Shown in pieces: positions 54,397 through 62,579 of a stretch of DNA of 64,000 bases; position 1 is the stretch's first letter, and each line of letters starts with the position of its first letter. The DNA is taken from assembly GCA_958295775.1 (NCBI GenBank), contig CATQHC010000002.1:510915-574914 (forward strand). Direction: 5' to 3'. Both the position numbers and the translations under genes were made by a program. Source of the stretch: Chloroflexota bacterium. Lineage in GTDB: Bacteria; Chloroflexota; UBA11872; VXOZ01. The notes beneath the pieces are model-generated. The model saw nothing but the letters and a program-made list of their open reading frames with translations. It was not told where the DNA came from and ran no database searches.

Positions 54397-56561
54397 TCGG
54401 TCAGTTCAGAGGGCTGCTTGAAAGCCGCTTTCGGATTTCAACACAACTCTATTTGGGTGTCGGCGGCGCCGTGGCGCTGGTTCTCGCCGCTAGCCTCGTG
54501 GGTTGGTTTTCCTTCAATCGCGTCGGCGACCTCCAAGCTCGTGTGAATGAAGGCCGCGTTCCCGAAATGGAAGCGGCGTTCGGCGTTGCACAACATAGCA
54601 GCTCCCTGGTAGCCGCCGCACCGCAGCTTACTACGGCCGCGACACCCGCAGACTTCGACCGTGTCTTTGCCGGTATTGGTGAGGCACATGACGCTCTTGA
54701 AGAACAGTTGGCAATTCTGGAAAGGACTGCTGACGCGGGTGACGAGCGCTTTGCTCGTGTACGTGAGCGCGCCGATGCTTTGCTTGCCAATATTGAGGCA
54801 GTGCAAGATGGAATGTCTGAGTCATTTGGGTTGAACGAGGAGAGCGATGCACTGCGAGAGCAATTGAATGTTGTACGGGAAGAATTAGACAAAGTCCTGA
54901 TACCTGTGATCGATGACCAGATCTTCTACACGATCACTGGTTACCGTGTTCTTGGTGAGAGTTCCGCGGCGCGGGAAGACCACTTTTCAGATGAAGAATT
55001 CAATCGTTACTACCATCTGGCAGCGTTGCATACGCAAGCAAATATCGCCACCGAGCTCCTTGCAAACTCGTACGTTCTTTCCGATGTGGAGCTTATAGAA
55101 CCACTTAAGGAGCGCTTCGAGTCAGCGGAAAGTCGCATTGAGCGGAGCTTGTTTGCGCTCGCGGACTCGCCTTTCTACGATCAACTTTCCCCAATTTTTG
55201 CAGAGTTGTTCGCTTTGGAGAGTGTCTTTGAATTGCGCGCCCAGCAATTGCGACTCCTCGCGCACCAGGAGGCTCTGCTTGCCAGCAATCGGGATCTTGC
55301 CACCGAACTTGTGTTGGAAGTAACCGGCTTGGTGAATGCTGCCTCGGAGAGTGTAGAGCAGGCTGCCGAAGCGTCCACGCAGGCAATTCTCACAGGCCGC
55401 ATTCTCTTGCTCGCGATTAGTGTCATTAGTGTCGGCGGCGCGCTCGTCATTGTATGGCTCTTTGTCGGCAGAGTTGTAGTGCGCCGCATCGAGATGCTTT
55501 CCGGATGGATGCGCAGCATGGCAGGCGGGGACCTGGAGACTCAGGTTGAAATCGGCGGGCGCGACGAGGTTGCGGATATGGCTGCCGCGCTTGAGGTGTT
55601 CCGTCGTCACGCATTGGAAGTACAGCGTCTCAATCTCGTGGAAAAACTGGCAGATGAGTTGCAAGGCAAGAATGCAGAATTGGAAAGCGTGCTGGCCGAT
55701 CTGCGGAAGGCCCAAGACCAAATCGTCATGCGTGAAAAGTTGGCGGCCCTCGGTGAGCTTACGGCCGGCGTAGCCCACGAGATCAAAAACCCGCTGAATT
55801 TCGTCAAGAACTTCTCCGAGGCTTCCCAGGACCTTTTGGAAGAACTCCGGGAAGTGCTCGGCGAAAACGGCGGCGAACTAAGCGAGGAAGATCGTGATCT
55901 GGTTGATGAGATTTCCGGTGATCTCACAGGAAATCTTGAACGTATCCATAACCACGGCGAACGTGCGAACCGCATCGTGCATGACATGCTTTCCATGGGC
56001 CGAGGCGCCGGCGGGCAGCAGCCTACGAACATCAACAATCTTCTCGATGAACACGCCCGCCTTGCCTACCACAGCAAGCGCGCCACCGATTCTGAATTCC
56101 AGTTAGACTTGAAGCAGGATCTCGATCCCGATATGGGCGAGATTGAAGTTATCCCACAGGATGTGGGGCGGGTCTTCCTGAACATGGTAAGCAATGCGTG
56201 CGACGCGACTGACGAGAGACGGCGTGCTGGCGAGAAGGCAGACGGCGCGACCGACTATAGCCCCACTGTCTGGCTTACCACGAAACGAGGCGAGGAATTC
56301 GCAGAGATTCGCATTAGAGACAATGGCACGGGCATGCCCGCTGACGTAGTCGAAAAAATCTTTAACCCCTTCTTCACCACCAAGCCTACCGACAAGGGCA
56401 CCGGCCTAGGCCTCGCGATGTCCAGCGACATCGTACGCCGGCACGGCGGGACCATTCGCGTCGACTCCATGCCCGGTGAATTTACCGAGATGATCATAGA
56501 ATTACCCCTCGCGCCGGTAGTAATCGAAGAAGACGCCAGCGAAGCGGTGGTACAAGCGTAG
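54393..56561 (+). CDS. Sensor histidine kinase with large periplasmic helical domain (TorS-like layout)
   Basis: 722 aa. TM1 is about residues 19-41, an all-helical extracytoplasmic domain spans about 45-330, TM2 is about 333-358, a HAMP domain about 359-412, and then a coiled coil. His462 is in the H-box AGVAHEIKNPLNFV. The kinase domain has N-box NMVSNACDA, G1 DNGTGMP, and F/G2 FNPFFTTKPTDKGTGLGLAMS. It begins with GTG overlapping the lipoprotein stop. Pairing with a binding protein resembles TorT-TorS. The likely target is the receiver domain of the PP2C protein encoded upstream. Confidence 0.9.
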   Translation: MIGQFRGLLESRFRISTQLYLGVGGAVALVLAASLVGWFSFNRVGDLQARVNEGRVPEMEAAFGVAQHSSSLVAAAPQLTTAATPADFDRVFAGIGEAHDALEEQLAILERTADAGDERFARVRERADALLANIEAVQDGMSESFGLNEESDALREQLNVVREELDKVLIPVIDDQIFYTITGYRVLGESSAAREDHFSDEEFNRYYHLAALHTQANIATELLANSYVLSDVELIEPLKERFESAESRIERSLFALADSPFYDQLSPIFAELFALESVFELRAQQLRLLAHQEALLASNRDLATELVLEVTGLVNAASESVEQAAEASTQAILTGRILLLAISVISVGGALVIVWLFVGRVVVRRIEMLSGWMRSMAGGDLETQVEIGGRDEVADMAAALEVFRRHALEVQRLNLVEKLADELQGKNAELESVLADLRKAQDQIVMREKLAALGELTAGVAHEIKNPLNFVKNFSEASQDLLEELREVLGENGGELSEEDRDLVDEISGDLTGNLERIHNHGERANRIVHDMLSMGRGAGGQQPTNINNLLDEHARLAYHSKRATDSEFQLDLKQDLDPDMGEIEVIPQDVGRVFLNMVSNACDATDERRRAGEKADGATDYSPTVWLTTKRGEEFAEIRIRDNGTGMPADVVEKIFNPFFTTKPTDKGTGLGLAMSSDIVRRHGGTIRVDSMPGEFTEMIIELPLAPVVIEEDASEAVVQA

Positions 56562-56897
56562 CCGCGTTGTAGTAATTCACAGCCGGTAGGCTTTCGCGAG
56601 CCTTTGAGAACTGGCAGTCTCGGCTCTTGAAGCTATCCTCGCGATCCCAGTTGCTCGCTGCGTCTGCAAAGTGCGTGTGGACTAGAGTGGTCTCGTAGAC
56701 CGCCACCATGCTGCAAGCAAGAGAGCAATTGACGCGCCGGCGCTTGAAATTGTGTGCTTGATTTGTTACTGTTCTGGCGAACACATGCGCTCTGATGCAG
56801 TCAGGGTCTTGTGTGCAGTCTGCGCACGGTGCGGAAAATGAACTGACCACCCGGTACATGGTCGCGTCCAAAACTAGCTTGGCAGGAATACTCTGAC
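56562..56897. other. Intergenic region between signalling and ATP-grasp operons
   Basis: About 335 bases. No clear terminator, promoter or RNA gene was recognised. A GGAAT sequence precedes the GTG at 56898. A minus-strand frame crosses this region but overlaps two well-supported genes. Confidence 0.5.
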
Positions 56898-58358
56898 GTG
56901 AATTTCGACGACTACCAACTTGAAGCAGATGTTTTCGACGAAATGTTCCTGACGGACGGCACTCCTCGGGGACATAGTCGAGACCTCTACGAACTACTCT
57001 GTCAACTGTCCTCCGAAGATTTGACAAGTATTCAGGACCGGGTAACAAGGTCGTTTTCCAATGAAGGCATCACGTTCACCGTCTATGGCGATGACGAGGC
57101 GGACGAACGCATAATTCCCATTGACTCACTGCCTCGCATTGTTTCGAGAGCAGAATGGAGCGAAATTGAAGCCGGCCTGACGCAGCGGGTCAAGGCTCTG
57201 AACAGGTTTCTGGAAGACGTTTATGGCAGGTCGCGCACGAAGGATCTCTACGGGGAGCCAAGCATCGTCCACGACGACGTAATTCCCGTAGACATGGTGC
57301 GTGGTTGTCCGCAATTTAGAGTTGAGATGCGCGACTTCTCCGCACCTCACGGTACTTGGGTGGCAATTTGCGGTACGGACATCATACGCACTAACGACGG
57401 CTTCTGCGTGCTTGAAGACAATCTGCGCGTTCCTTCCGGCGTGTCTTATATGCTTGCAAACCGCGAAGCGGTAAAGAAGAGCTTCCGCCGCCTTTACAGA
57501 AGGTCACGCGTACTGGAAATTGAACACTACGGCCAGGTGCTCCAGACAACCTTGCGAGAGTTGGCGCCGGGCGGCAAAACGGATCCGACCATCGTCTTGC
57601 TGACCCCGGGCGTCTACAACTCCGCCTTCTACGAGCACATATTCTTGGCTCGGGAAATTGGCGCAGAGCTGGTGGAGGGCCGGGACTTATTGGTGAACGA
57701 CGGCTTCGTCTACATGCGGACCACAACCGGCCTGCGACGAGTAGATGTAATCTATCGGCGTGTTGACGACGATTTCCTGGACCCGCTTGTCTTCCGCCCG
57801 GATTCGCTGCTCGGCGTCCCCGGGTTGTTGCACGCCTACAAGCTTGGCAACGTCGCGCTTGTCAATGCGCCGGGCACCGGTGTCGCGGACGACAAGAGCA
57901 TGTATGCGTTCGTGCCTGATATGATTCGCTACTATTTGAATGAAGAACCGATCCTGGCAAACGTTGAGACCTACCTTTGCCGACGACGTGAGGACCTAGA
58001 ATATACCCTTGACAACTTACAGAATTTGGTGGTAAAACGTGTCGGTGAGTCCGGTGGCTACGGCATGTTGGTTGGCCCTCATTCGACTCCAGCGGAGCGA
58101 GACGAGTATGCCAAGCAGTTGCGCGCCGATCCTGCCGGATTTATTTCGCAGCCTGTGCTTGCGCTCTCCCGCGCGCCCTGCTTTATCGACGGCCGCTTCG
58201 AACCACGTCACGTGGACTTGCGTCCGTTTGTGTTGCATGGCCGGGAAACCCGCATTGTGCCGGGCGCGTTCTGTCGTGTTGCGTTGAGAAGAGGCAGCTT
58301 GGTAGTCAATTCCAGTCAGGGAGGAGGCGGCAAAGACTTCTGGGTAGTTGATGGTTAA
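56898..58358 (+). CDS. Circularly permuted type 2 ATP-grasp protein
   Basis: 486-aa member of the DUF404/DUF407 family (circularly permuted ATP-grasp). Signature segments are NFDDYQLEADVFDEMF, IPIDSLPRIVSRAEW, FCVLEDNLRVPSGVSYMLANR, VLLTPGVYNSAFYEH, VDVIYRRVDDDFLDPLVF, LVNAPGTGVADDKSMYAFVPDMIRYYL and VKRVGESGGYGM. Such enzymes are predicted amide or peptide ligases encoded with alpha-E and transglutaminase genes. GTG 56898 is the start. A 33-base gap leads to an ammonium transporter. Confidence 0.9.
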   Translation: MNFDDYQLEADVFDEMFLTDGTPRGHSRDLYELLCQLSSEDLTSIQDRVTRSFSNEGITFTVYGDDEADERIIPIDSLPRIVSRAEWSEIEAGLTQRVKALNRFLEDVYGRSRTKDLYGEPSIVHDDVIPVDMVRGCPQFRVEMRDFSAPHGTWVAICGTDIIRTNDGFCVLEDNLRVPSGVSYMLANREAVKKSFRRLYRRSRVLEIEHYGQVLQTTLRELAPGGKTDPTIVLLTPGVYNSAFYEHIFLAREIGAELVEGRDLLVNDGFVYMRTTTGLRRVDVIYRRVDDDFLDPLVFRPDSLLGVPGLLHAYKLGNVALVNAPGTGVADDKSMYAFVPDMIRYYLNEEPILANVETYLCRRREDLEYTLDNLQNLVVKRVGESGGYGMLVGPHSTPAERDEYAKQLRADPAGFISQPVLALSRAPCFIDGRFEPRHVDLRPFVLHGRETRIVPGAFCRVALRRGSLVVNSSQGGGGKDFWVVDG

Positions 58359-58391
58359 ACGGTTGGCATTCATCAGGAGGAGGAGTGATTG

Positions 58392-59786
58392 ATGGTATTC
58401 ACCGATGTTGTTGTTCGCCATCACCGTATTTCTGTCATTGCGGCAGTGGTTTTTCTGACGTTGGTCTATTTCCTGGTTCGCCCGGCCGTCGCCCATGCGG
58501 CAACTGACGGCGAGACCACCTTCGTATTAAATACATTTGCGTTCCTCCTATGGGGCGTATTGGTAATGTGGATGGCGGCAGGCTTCACTATGCTCGAGGC
58601 CGGCGCAGTGCGCACCAAGAACGCCTCCATGATTTGCTTGAAGAACATCGGCCTCTATTCCATCGCCGGTCTTGCGTATTTCTTCGTCGGCTACAACCTC
58701 ATGTACGTTGACGTCGCCAACTATGGCGGCTTCATCGGTTCATTCAAGCTGCTCTACGGGCCGTCCCCCGAAGAGCTTGCGCTGCTGGATGGCGACCAGA
58801 GCGCAGCGGCCGCTGTGATTGAGAGCGGCTATTCGGTCATGTCGGACTGGTTCTTCCAGATGGTGTTTGTCGCCACTACCGCCTCCATCATTTCCGGCGC
58901 CTTGGCAGAGCGCGTCAAAATGTGGTCGTTCTTCGTATTCATCTTAATTCTCACCGCGATCATCTATCCCGTGGTTGGCGCTTGGACGTGGGGCGGCGGC
59001 TGGCTGAGCGAGATGGGATTTCAGGACTTCGCCGGTTCAACTATTGTCCACAGTACCGGCGGTTGGGCGGCGCTGGCGGGTGTCTTGATTGTCGGACCCA
59101 GGCTGGGCAAGTACCGCAAGGATGGCACCACTAGGCCCACTCCTCCGTCCAATGTGCTCCTGGTCACTCTCGGCGTTTTCATCCTGTGGCTGGGCTGGTT
59201 CGGATTTAACGGCGGCTCGCAACTGGCGCTGGGGAGCGCGGTTGACGCCGTCGCTATTGGTCACGTGCTCGTCAATACAAACCTGGCCGCGGCAGGGGGC
59301 GTAGTGGCCGCACTCATCATTTCCCGGCCTTTGCTTGGCCGCACCGATCTATTCGCCGGACTGAATGGCGCGATCGCCGGACTTGTCTCGATCACTGCCG
59401 GCCCCGACATTACCCAGCATTACTGGGCCGTTATCATTGGCGCCATTGGCGGCATCATCTGCACGCTCGCCCTAAAATTGCTGGAGAGTGTCAAGGTCGA
59501 TGACGTGGTTGGCGCGATCCCCGCCCACTTGTTCGCAGGCGTGTGGGGAACACTGGCGGTGGCGATTGCTGCCGGCGGAGACATTGTCGCGCAGATTGTC
59601 GGCATTCTCGCCATTGGCGCGTTTGTCTTCATCACCTCGCTCATCCTTTGGAAGGTTCTTGATGTTGTGCTTAGCCTCAGGGTTTCGGCCCAGGTCGAGC
59701 GGCTAGGTCAAGACACCGCCGAATTAGGGCTGGAGGCCTATCCCGAATTCGTCCTGATGCCCGAAGAGCACGATGAAGATGACTAA
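58392..59786 (+). CDS. amt: Ammonium transporter Amt
   Basis: 464-aa channel of the Amt/Rh family with about eleven membrane spans after a cleavable N-terminal segment (VRPAVAHA). The pore pair is His in TIVHSTGGWAALAG and His in IPAHLFAGVWGTLA. NTFAFLLWGVLVMWMAAGFTMLEAGAVRTKN is the diagnostic start. ATG 58392 follows AGGAGGAG. A PII gene (glnK) usually accompanies amt but none is present. The gene is placed within the ATP-grasp/alpha-E operon (gaps of 33 and 36 bases). Confidence 0.95.
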   Translation: MVFTDVVVRHHRISVIAAVVFLTLVYFLVRPAVAHAATDGETTFVLNTFAFLLWGVLVMWMAAGFTMLEAGAVRTKNASMICLKNIGLYSIAGLAYFFVGYNLMYVDVANYGGFIGSFKLLYGPSPEELALLDGDQSAAAAVIESGYSVMSDWFFQMVFVATTASIISGALAERVKMWSFFVFILILTAIIYPVVGAWTWGGGWLSEMGFQDFAGSTIVHSTGGWAALAGVLIVGPRLGKYRKDGTTRPTPPSNVLLVTLGVFILWLGWFGFNGGSQLALGSAVDAVAIGHVLVNTNLAAAGGVVAALIISRPLLGRTDLFAGLNGAIAGLVSITAGPDITQHYWAVIIGAIGGIICTLALKLLESVKVDDVVGAIPAHLFAGVWGTLAVAIAAGGDIVAQIVGILAIGAFVFITSLILWKVLDVVLSLRVSAQVERLGQDTAELGLEAYPEFVLMPEEHDEDD

Positions 59787-59822
59787 ACCCAAACCTCATA
59801 GGACACCTGGGAACCACACTTA

Positions 59823-60788
59823 ATGCTCTCACGCAGCGCACAGGGCCTCTACTGGATGGGGCGATACTTAGAGCGGGCGCAACACCAATGCCGTCTTCTG
59901 CACTTGCAGACGGCGGCATTGGTGGATCGACCCGTCCAGGAAATCTACTTCGGCTGGAATCGTATTTACATAAGTGTCGATAGGCTGCCGCCCGGCGGCA
60001 GTCTCGAGCTCATCGACAGCGATGAATTCACGTTGGCGGACTCCTATACCCTCGCTGACGACCTTACGTTCGAGCGATCCAATCCCGGTTCTGTTTGGAA
60101 CTGCCTTGCCATGGCGCGAGAGAACGCCCGGCAGACGCGGAATTGCGTCAGCGGGGAAATGTGGTCGCACCTCAACTTGGTGTACTTGCGAATTCAGAAA
60201 ATGGACATGCAAGACATCTGGGCCACGTCTCCGGAGAGCTTCTACGCCAGAGTGAATTCAGACATCGACACGTTCATGGGTGTGGCTGCAGCCACCATGT
60301 ACCGCGACGAGGGTTGGCACTTCCTGCAGTTGGGCCGGTTTGTCGAACGCGCCCAGCTCCTCATTGCGCTGTTCTTGGCGCAACTTGCTACCGAAGTGCA
60401 TTTTGAAGAGTCTTCCGAAGCGGACTGGACCAGCTTGTTGCACACATACCATGCGTTGGAGGTGTACAACCGCAGCTATAGCGTGGAAGTATTGCCGGAC
60501 AACGTGCTTGACCTTCTCGTCACCGATCCGTTGCTGCCCGATTCCCTGTGCCAGTCGCTCGACGTGATTGGCGCGCAGCTTGATGCCGTGGGCGCCGGGC
60601 CGAATAGGGAATCCAGTGCCGCGGCACGACGGCTGGCCGGCCGCCTGGCGTCACTTGTCAGTTACAGTTGGCCTGATCTGGCAGACAGGAAAGCAGCGCT
60701 CCAGGATATGGGCGGGTTCTGTCGCGACCTGCACGGTCTCATCTTGCAGACCTACTTTGATTACCACGTCGAAGATTCCCCCGTGTAG
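59823..60788 (+). CDS. Alpha-E domain-containing protein
   Basis: 321-aa all-helical protein of the alpha-E (DUF403) family. It starts MLSRSAQGLYWMGRYLERAQHQCRLL, the family signature, and has several repeated Glu-rich helices such as FLQLGRFVERAQLLIALF. It is a partner of circularly permuted ATP-grasp enzymes and transglutaminase-like proteins. It is followed by the transglutaminase gene 7 bases after its stop. Biochemical role unknown. Confidence 0.92.
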   Translation: MLSRSAQGLYWMGRYLERAQHQCRLLHLQTAALVDRPVQEIYFGWNRIYISVDRLPPGGSLELIDSDEFTLADSYTLADDLTFERSNPGSVWNCLAMARENARQTRNCVSGEMWSHLNLVYLRIQKMDMQDIWATSPESFYARVNSDIDTFMGVAAATMYRDEGWHFLQLGRFVERAQLLIALFLAQLATEVHFEESSEADWTSLLHTYHALEVYNRSYSVEVLPDNVLDLLVTDPLLPDSLCQSLDVIGAQLDAVGAGPNRESSAAARRLAGRLASLVSYSWPDLADRKAALQDMGGFCRDLHGLILQTYFDYHVEDSPV

Positions 60789-60795
60789 TGCTGCT

Positions 60796-61782
60796 ATGGT
60801 CGGTGCAAACCGCTTCCAAATAGAGCACATATCACACTACCGCTACACGTCTCCGGCCCGACACTCGGTGATGTCCGTCTGCTTGAAGCCGCGCAACAGC
60901 GTCAAGCAGCAACTCATTCACTTTGAAATCACTACAGACCCACTTTCCTCCTTGAATACAGGCGAGGATGCCTACGGAAACACTAAGCACGTCTTTAGCG
61001 TGTATCAGTTGCATGATTCTCTGAAGATTACGAGCCGCGCCACAGTCGATACTGGACCGGCGGCCCACCTTCCCACTGCGCTGGCTGCCGATGCGTGGGA
61101 CAGAATTCGCTCCTGGCGTGACTCGTTTGCGCTCTGGGATTTCACCCATGACAGCCCGCTGGCAGGGTCCTCGCCTGCCCTTACTGCCTTCATCGCGCGG
61201 GAAGGTATTGAACCCGCCGACGACCCGCTGCAATCCGTGGGCATGCTTTCGGAGAAGCTGCACCGCGCGTTCAACTATGTGCCGGGCAGCACGTCTGTCG
61301 CTTCGCCTATCGATGAAATACTGGAGTCCGGACGAGGAGTATGCCAAGACTACACCCATGTCATGATCGCAATTGCGCGTTCCTGGGGCGTGCCGGCCCG
61401 CTACGTTTCCGGCTACGTGCATGTTTCGGGAGAGCGGCATAGGCACGGGCAGACTTCGTCGCATACGCAGAGTTTGTCACAGACGCAGACTTCGTCACAG
61501 ACGCAGACTTCGTCACAGACGCAGACCCTGTCGCAGTCGCCGCAGTCGTCCACCCACGCGTGGGTCGAATGCCGCCTGCCGGGACTTGGCTGGGTCGGCT
61601 TTGATCCCACCAACCAGACGTTTGCCAGCGACCACCACGTCGCCATCGCCGTGGGACGGGACTACCAGGACGTGCCGCCATCGAAGGGCATACTGCAGGG
61701 CTTCCTTGACAGCGAACTGGAAGTGGACGTGCGCATGCGCCTGCTCCCGCCCTCGCAAGCCGGGGCAACCACGCCGGCCTAG
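60796..61782 (+). CDS. Transglutaminase-like protein with Gln/Ser/Thr repeat insert
   Basis: 328 aa. An N-terminal bacterial transglutaminase domain (RFQIEHISHYRYTSPARHSVMSVCLKPR) precedes the papain-like core. The catalytic triad is Cys183 in GRGVCQDYTH, His254 in STHAWVECR, and Asp270 in WVGFDPTN. Between Cys and His lies an insert (about residues 216-252) of SQTQTS-type repeats encoded by 18-bp DNA repeats. The enzyme family is mostly protease or peptide-modifying. ATG 60796 is the start (gap 7 bases). Confidence 0.9.
   Translation: MVGANRFQIEHISHYRYTSPARHSVMSVCLKPRNSVKQQLIHFEITTDPLSSLNTGEDAYGNTKHVFSVYQLHDSLKITSRATVDTGPAAHLPTALAADAWDRIRSWRDSFALWDFTHDSPLAGSSPALTAFIAREGIEPADDPLQSVGMLSEKLHRAFNYVPGSTSVASPIDEILESGRGVCQDYTHVMIAIARSWGVPARYVSGYVHVSGERHRHGQTSSHTQSLSQTQTSSQTQTSSQTQTLSQSPQSSTHAWVECRLPGLGWVGFDPTNQTFASDHHVAIAVGRDYQDVPPSKGILQGFLDSELEVDVRMRLLPPSQAGATTPA
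61451..61540 (+). repeat. Five 18-bp tandem repeats inside the transglutaminase gene
   Basis: Units start at 61451, 61469, 61487, 61505 and 61523. Units 3 and 4 are identical (agacttcgtcacagacgc); units 1, 2 and 5 are degenerate. The period is a multiple of three, so expansion or loss keeps the frame and changes the Gln/Ser/Thr-rich insert by six residues at a time. Confidence 0.9.
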
Positions 61783-62178
61783 ATGCAGAGATGGCAAGTC
61801 ACCTCACCGTCACTCCGAGCGGAGTGGGTTAGCTTCAGTTCTGCAAATCCGAACTCACGCAACCTTGCGCGAGGACCGACGTGTCCAACCCATCCTTCGG
61901 CACGTTAAGAGTCCAGACGATCCTGTGGCAAACTTACCGCTGCCGGCACGGGCTAATAGGATAGACGCTCATGGGGCGCGCGAAGCGGACAAATCCATGA
62001 CATGGCTCAATCAGGCCCACTTGCCGGCGTGCACCGGGGTGCTCCCAGTCCACCCTCCCGCGTATGCCGCTGAACTCCTAGCCCCCTTCTCGCGCCTTTG
62101 CTACCATTGCCATGTCGGCATGTCGGCATGTCGGCATGTCGGCAACGGCGTTCTTAAGACTTAGCGGAGCTGCATAGC
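61783..62178. other. Intergenic region with an 8-bp tandem repeat
   Basis: About 395 bases. It has a palindrome ACTCCG-AG-CGGAGT at 61812-61825 and a four-fold 8-bp repeat at 62111-62142. No gene is supported. Confidence 0.6.
62111..62142. repeat. Four perfect 8-bp tandem repeats (CATGTCGG)
   Basis: CATGTCGG occurs four times in a row, without a mismatch, about 37 bases before the next gene. Copy-number change by slippage is plausible, and the spacing to the ribosome site of the next gene would then vary. Confidence 0.85.
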
Positions 62179-62367
62179 ATGAACAAGACACTCAAAACCA
62201 TCATCCACGTGGTGCTCTTCGTGGCGGCATTCATCGTTTTCTATCTGGGCTTGGGCGTGGGCCTCGCGGTGAACCCCACCGGCGGCACCGTCCTCTGGGC
62301 CCTCGCCGCCGCCATCGCAATCGGCAACCTGCTCTGGATCTTCTACCCGCGCTCGCGGAAACAATAG
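62179..62367 (+). CDS. Small two-helix membrane protein
   Basis: 62 aa with two hydrophobic helices (IIHVVLFVAAFIVFYLGLGVGLAV and VLWALAAAIAIGNLLWIFY) and a basic tail (RSRKQ). GGAG lies about ten bases before the ATG. No family is recognised; small membrane proteins of this kind are often overlooked. Confidence 0.55.
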   Translation: MNKTLKTIIHVVLFVAAFIVFYLGLGVGLAVNPTGGTVLWALAAAIAIGNLLWIFYPRSRKQ

Positions 62368-62579
62368 ACTTGCCCACGCCACAAGCTAGTCGTTTTCCGT
62401 TACGCTGGTGTCAGCGCACGTCTCAAACTTGAACGTGGCAGGCTTGCTCACGCAGAGCGACAGCTAGCCGGTTCACCACTGTGCATTGGCGGAGCCATGG
62501 GCCAGTTCCACAAACCAACAACCAGACACTGCTGCCGTCCCTTGCATCTCGCGTTCTCAAGAGAGACAGAAACTCTGCC

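Noticed and set aside
56494-57048. Minus-strand open frame across the kinase/ATP-grasp junction
   Set aside because: It overlaps the ends of two strong genes on the other strand and has no motif.
61451-61540. CRISPR-like array
   Set aside because: The 18-bp units are directly contiguous without spacers and lie in frame within a gene.
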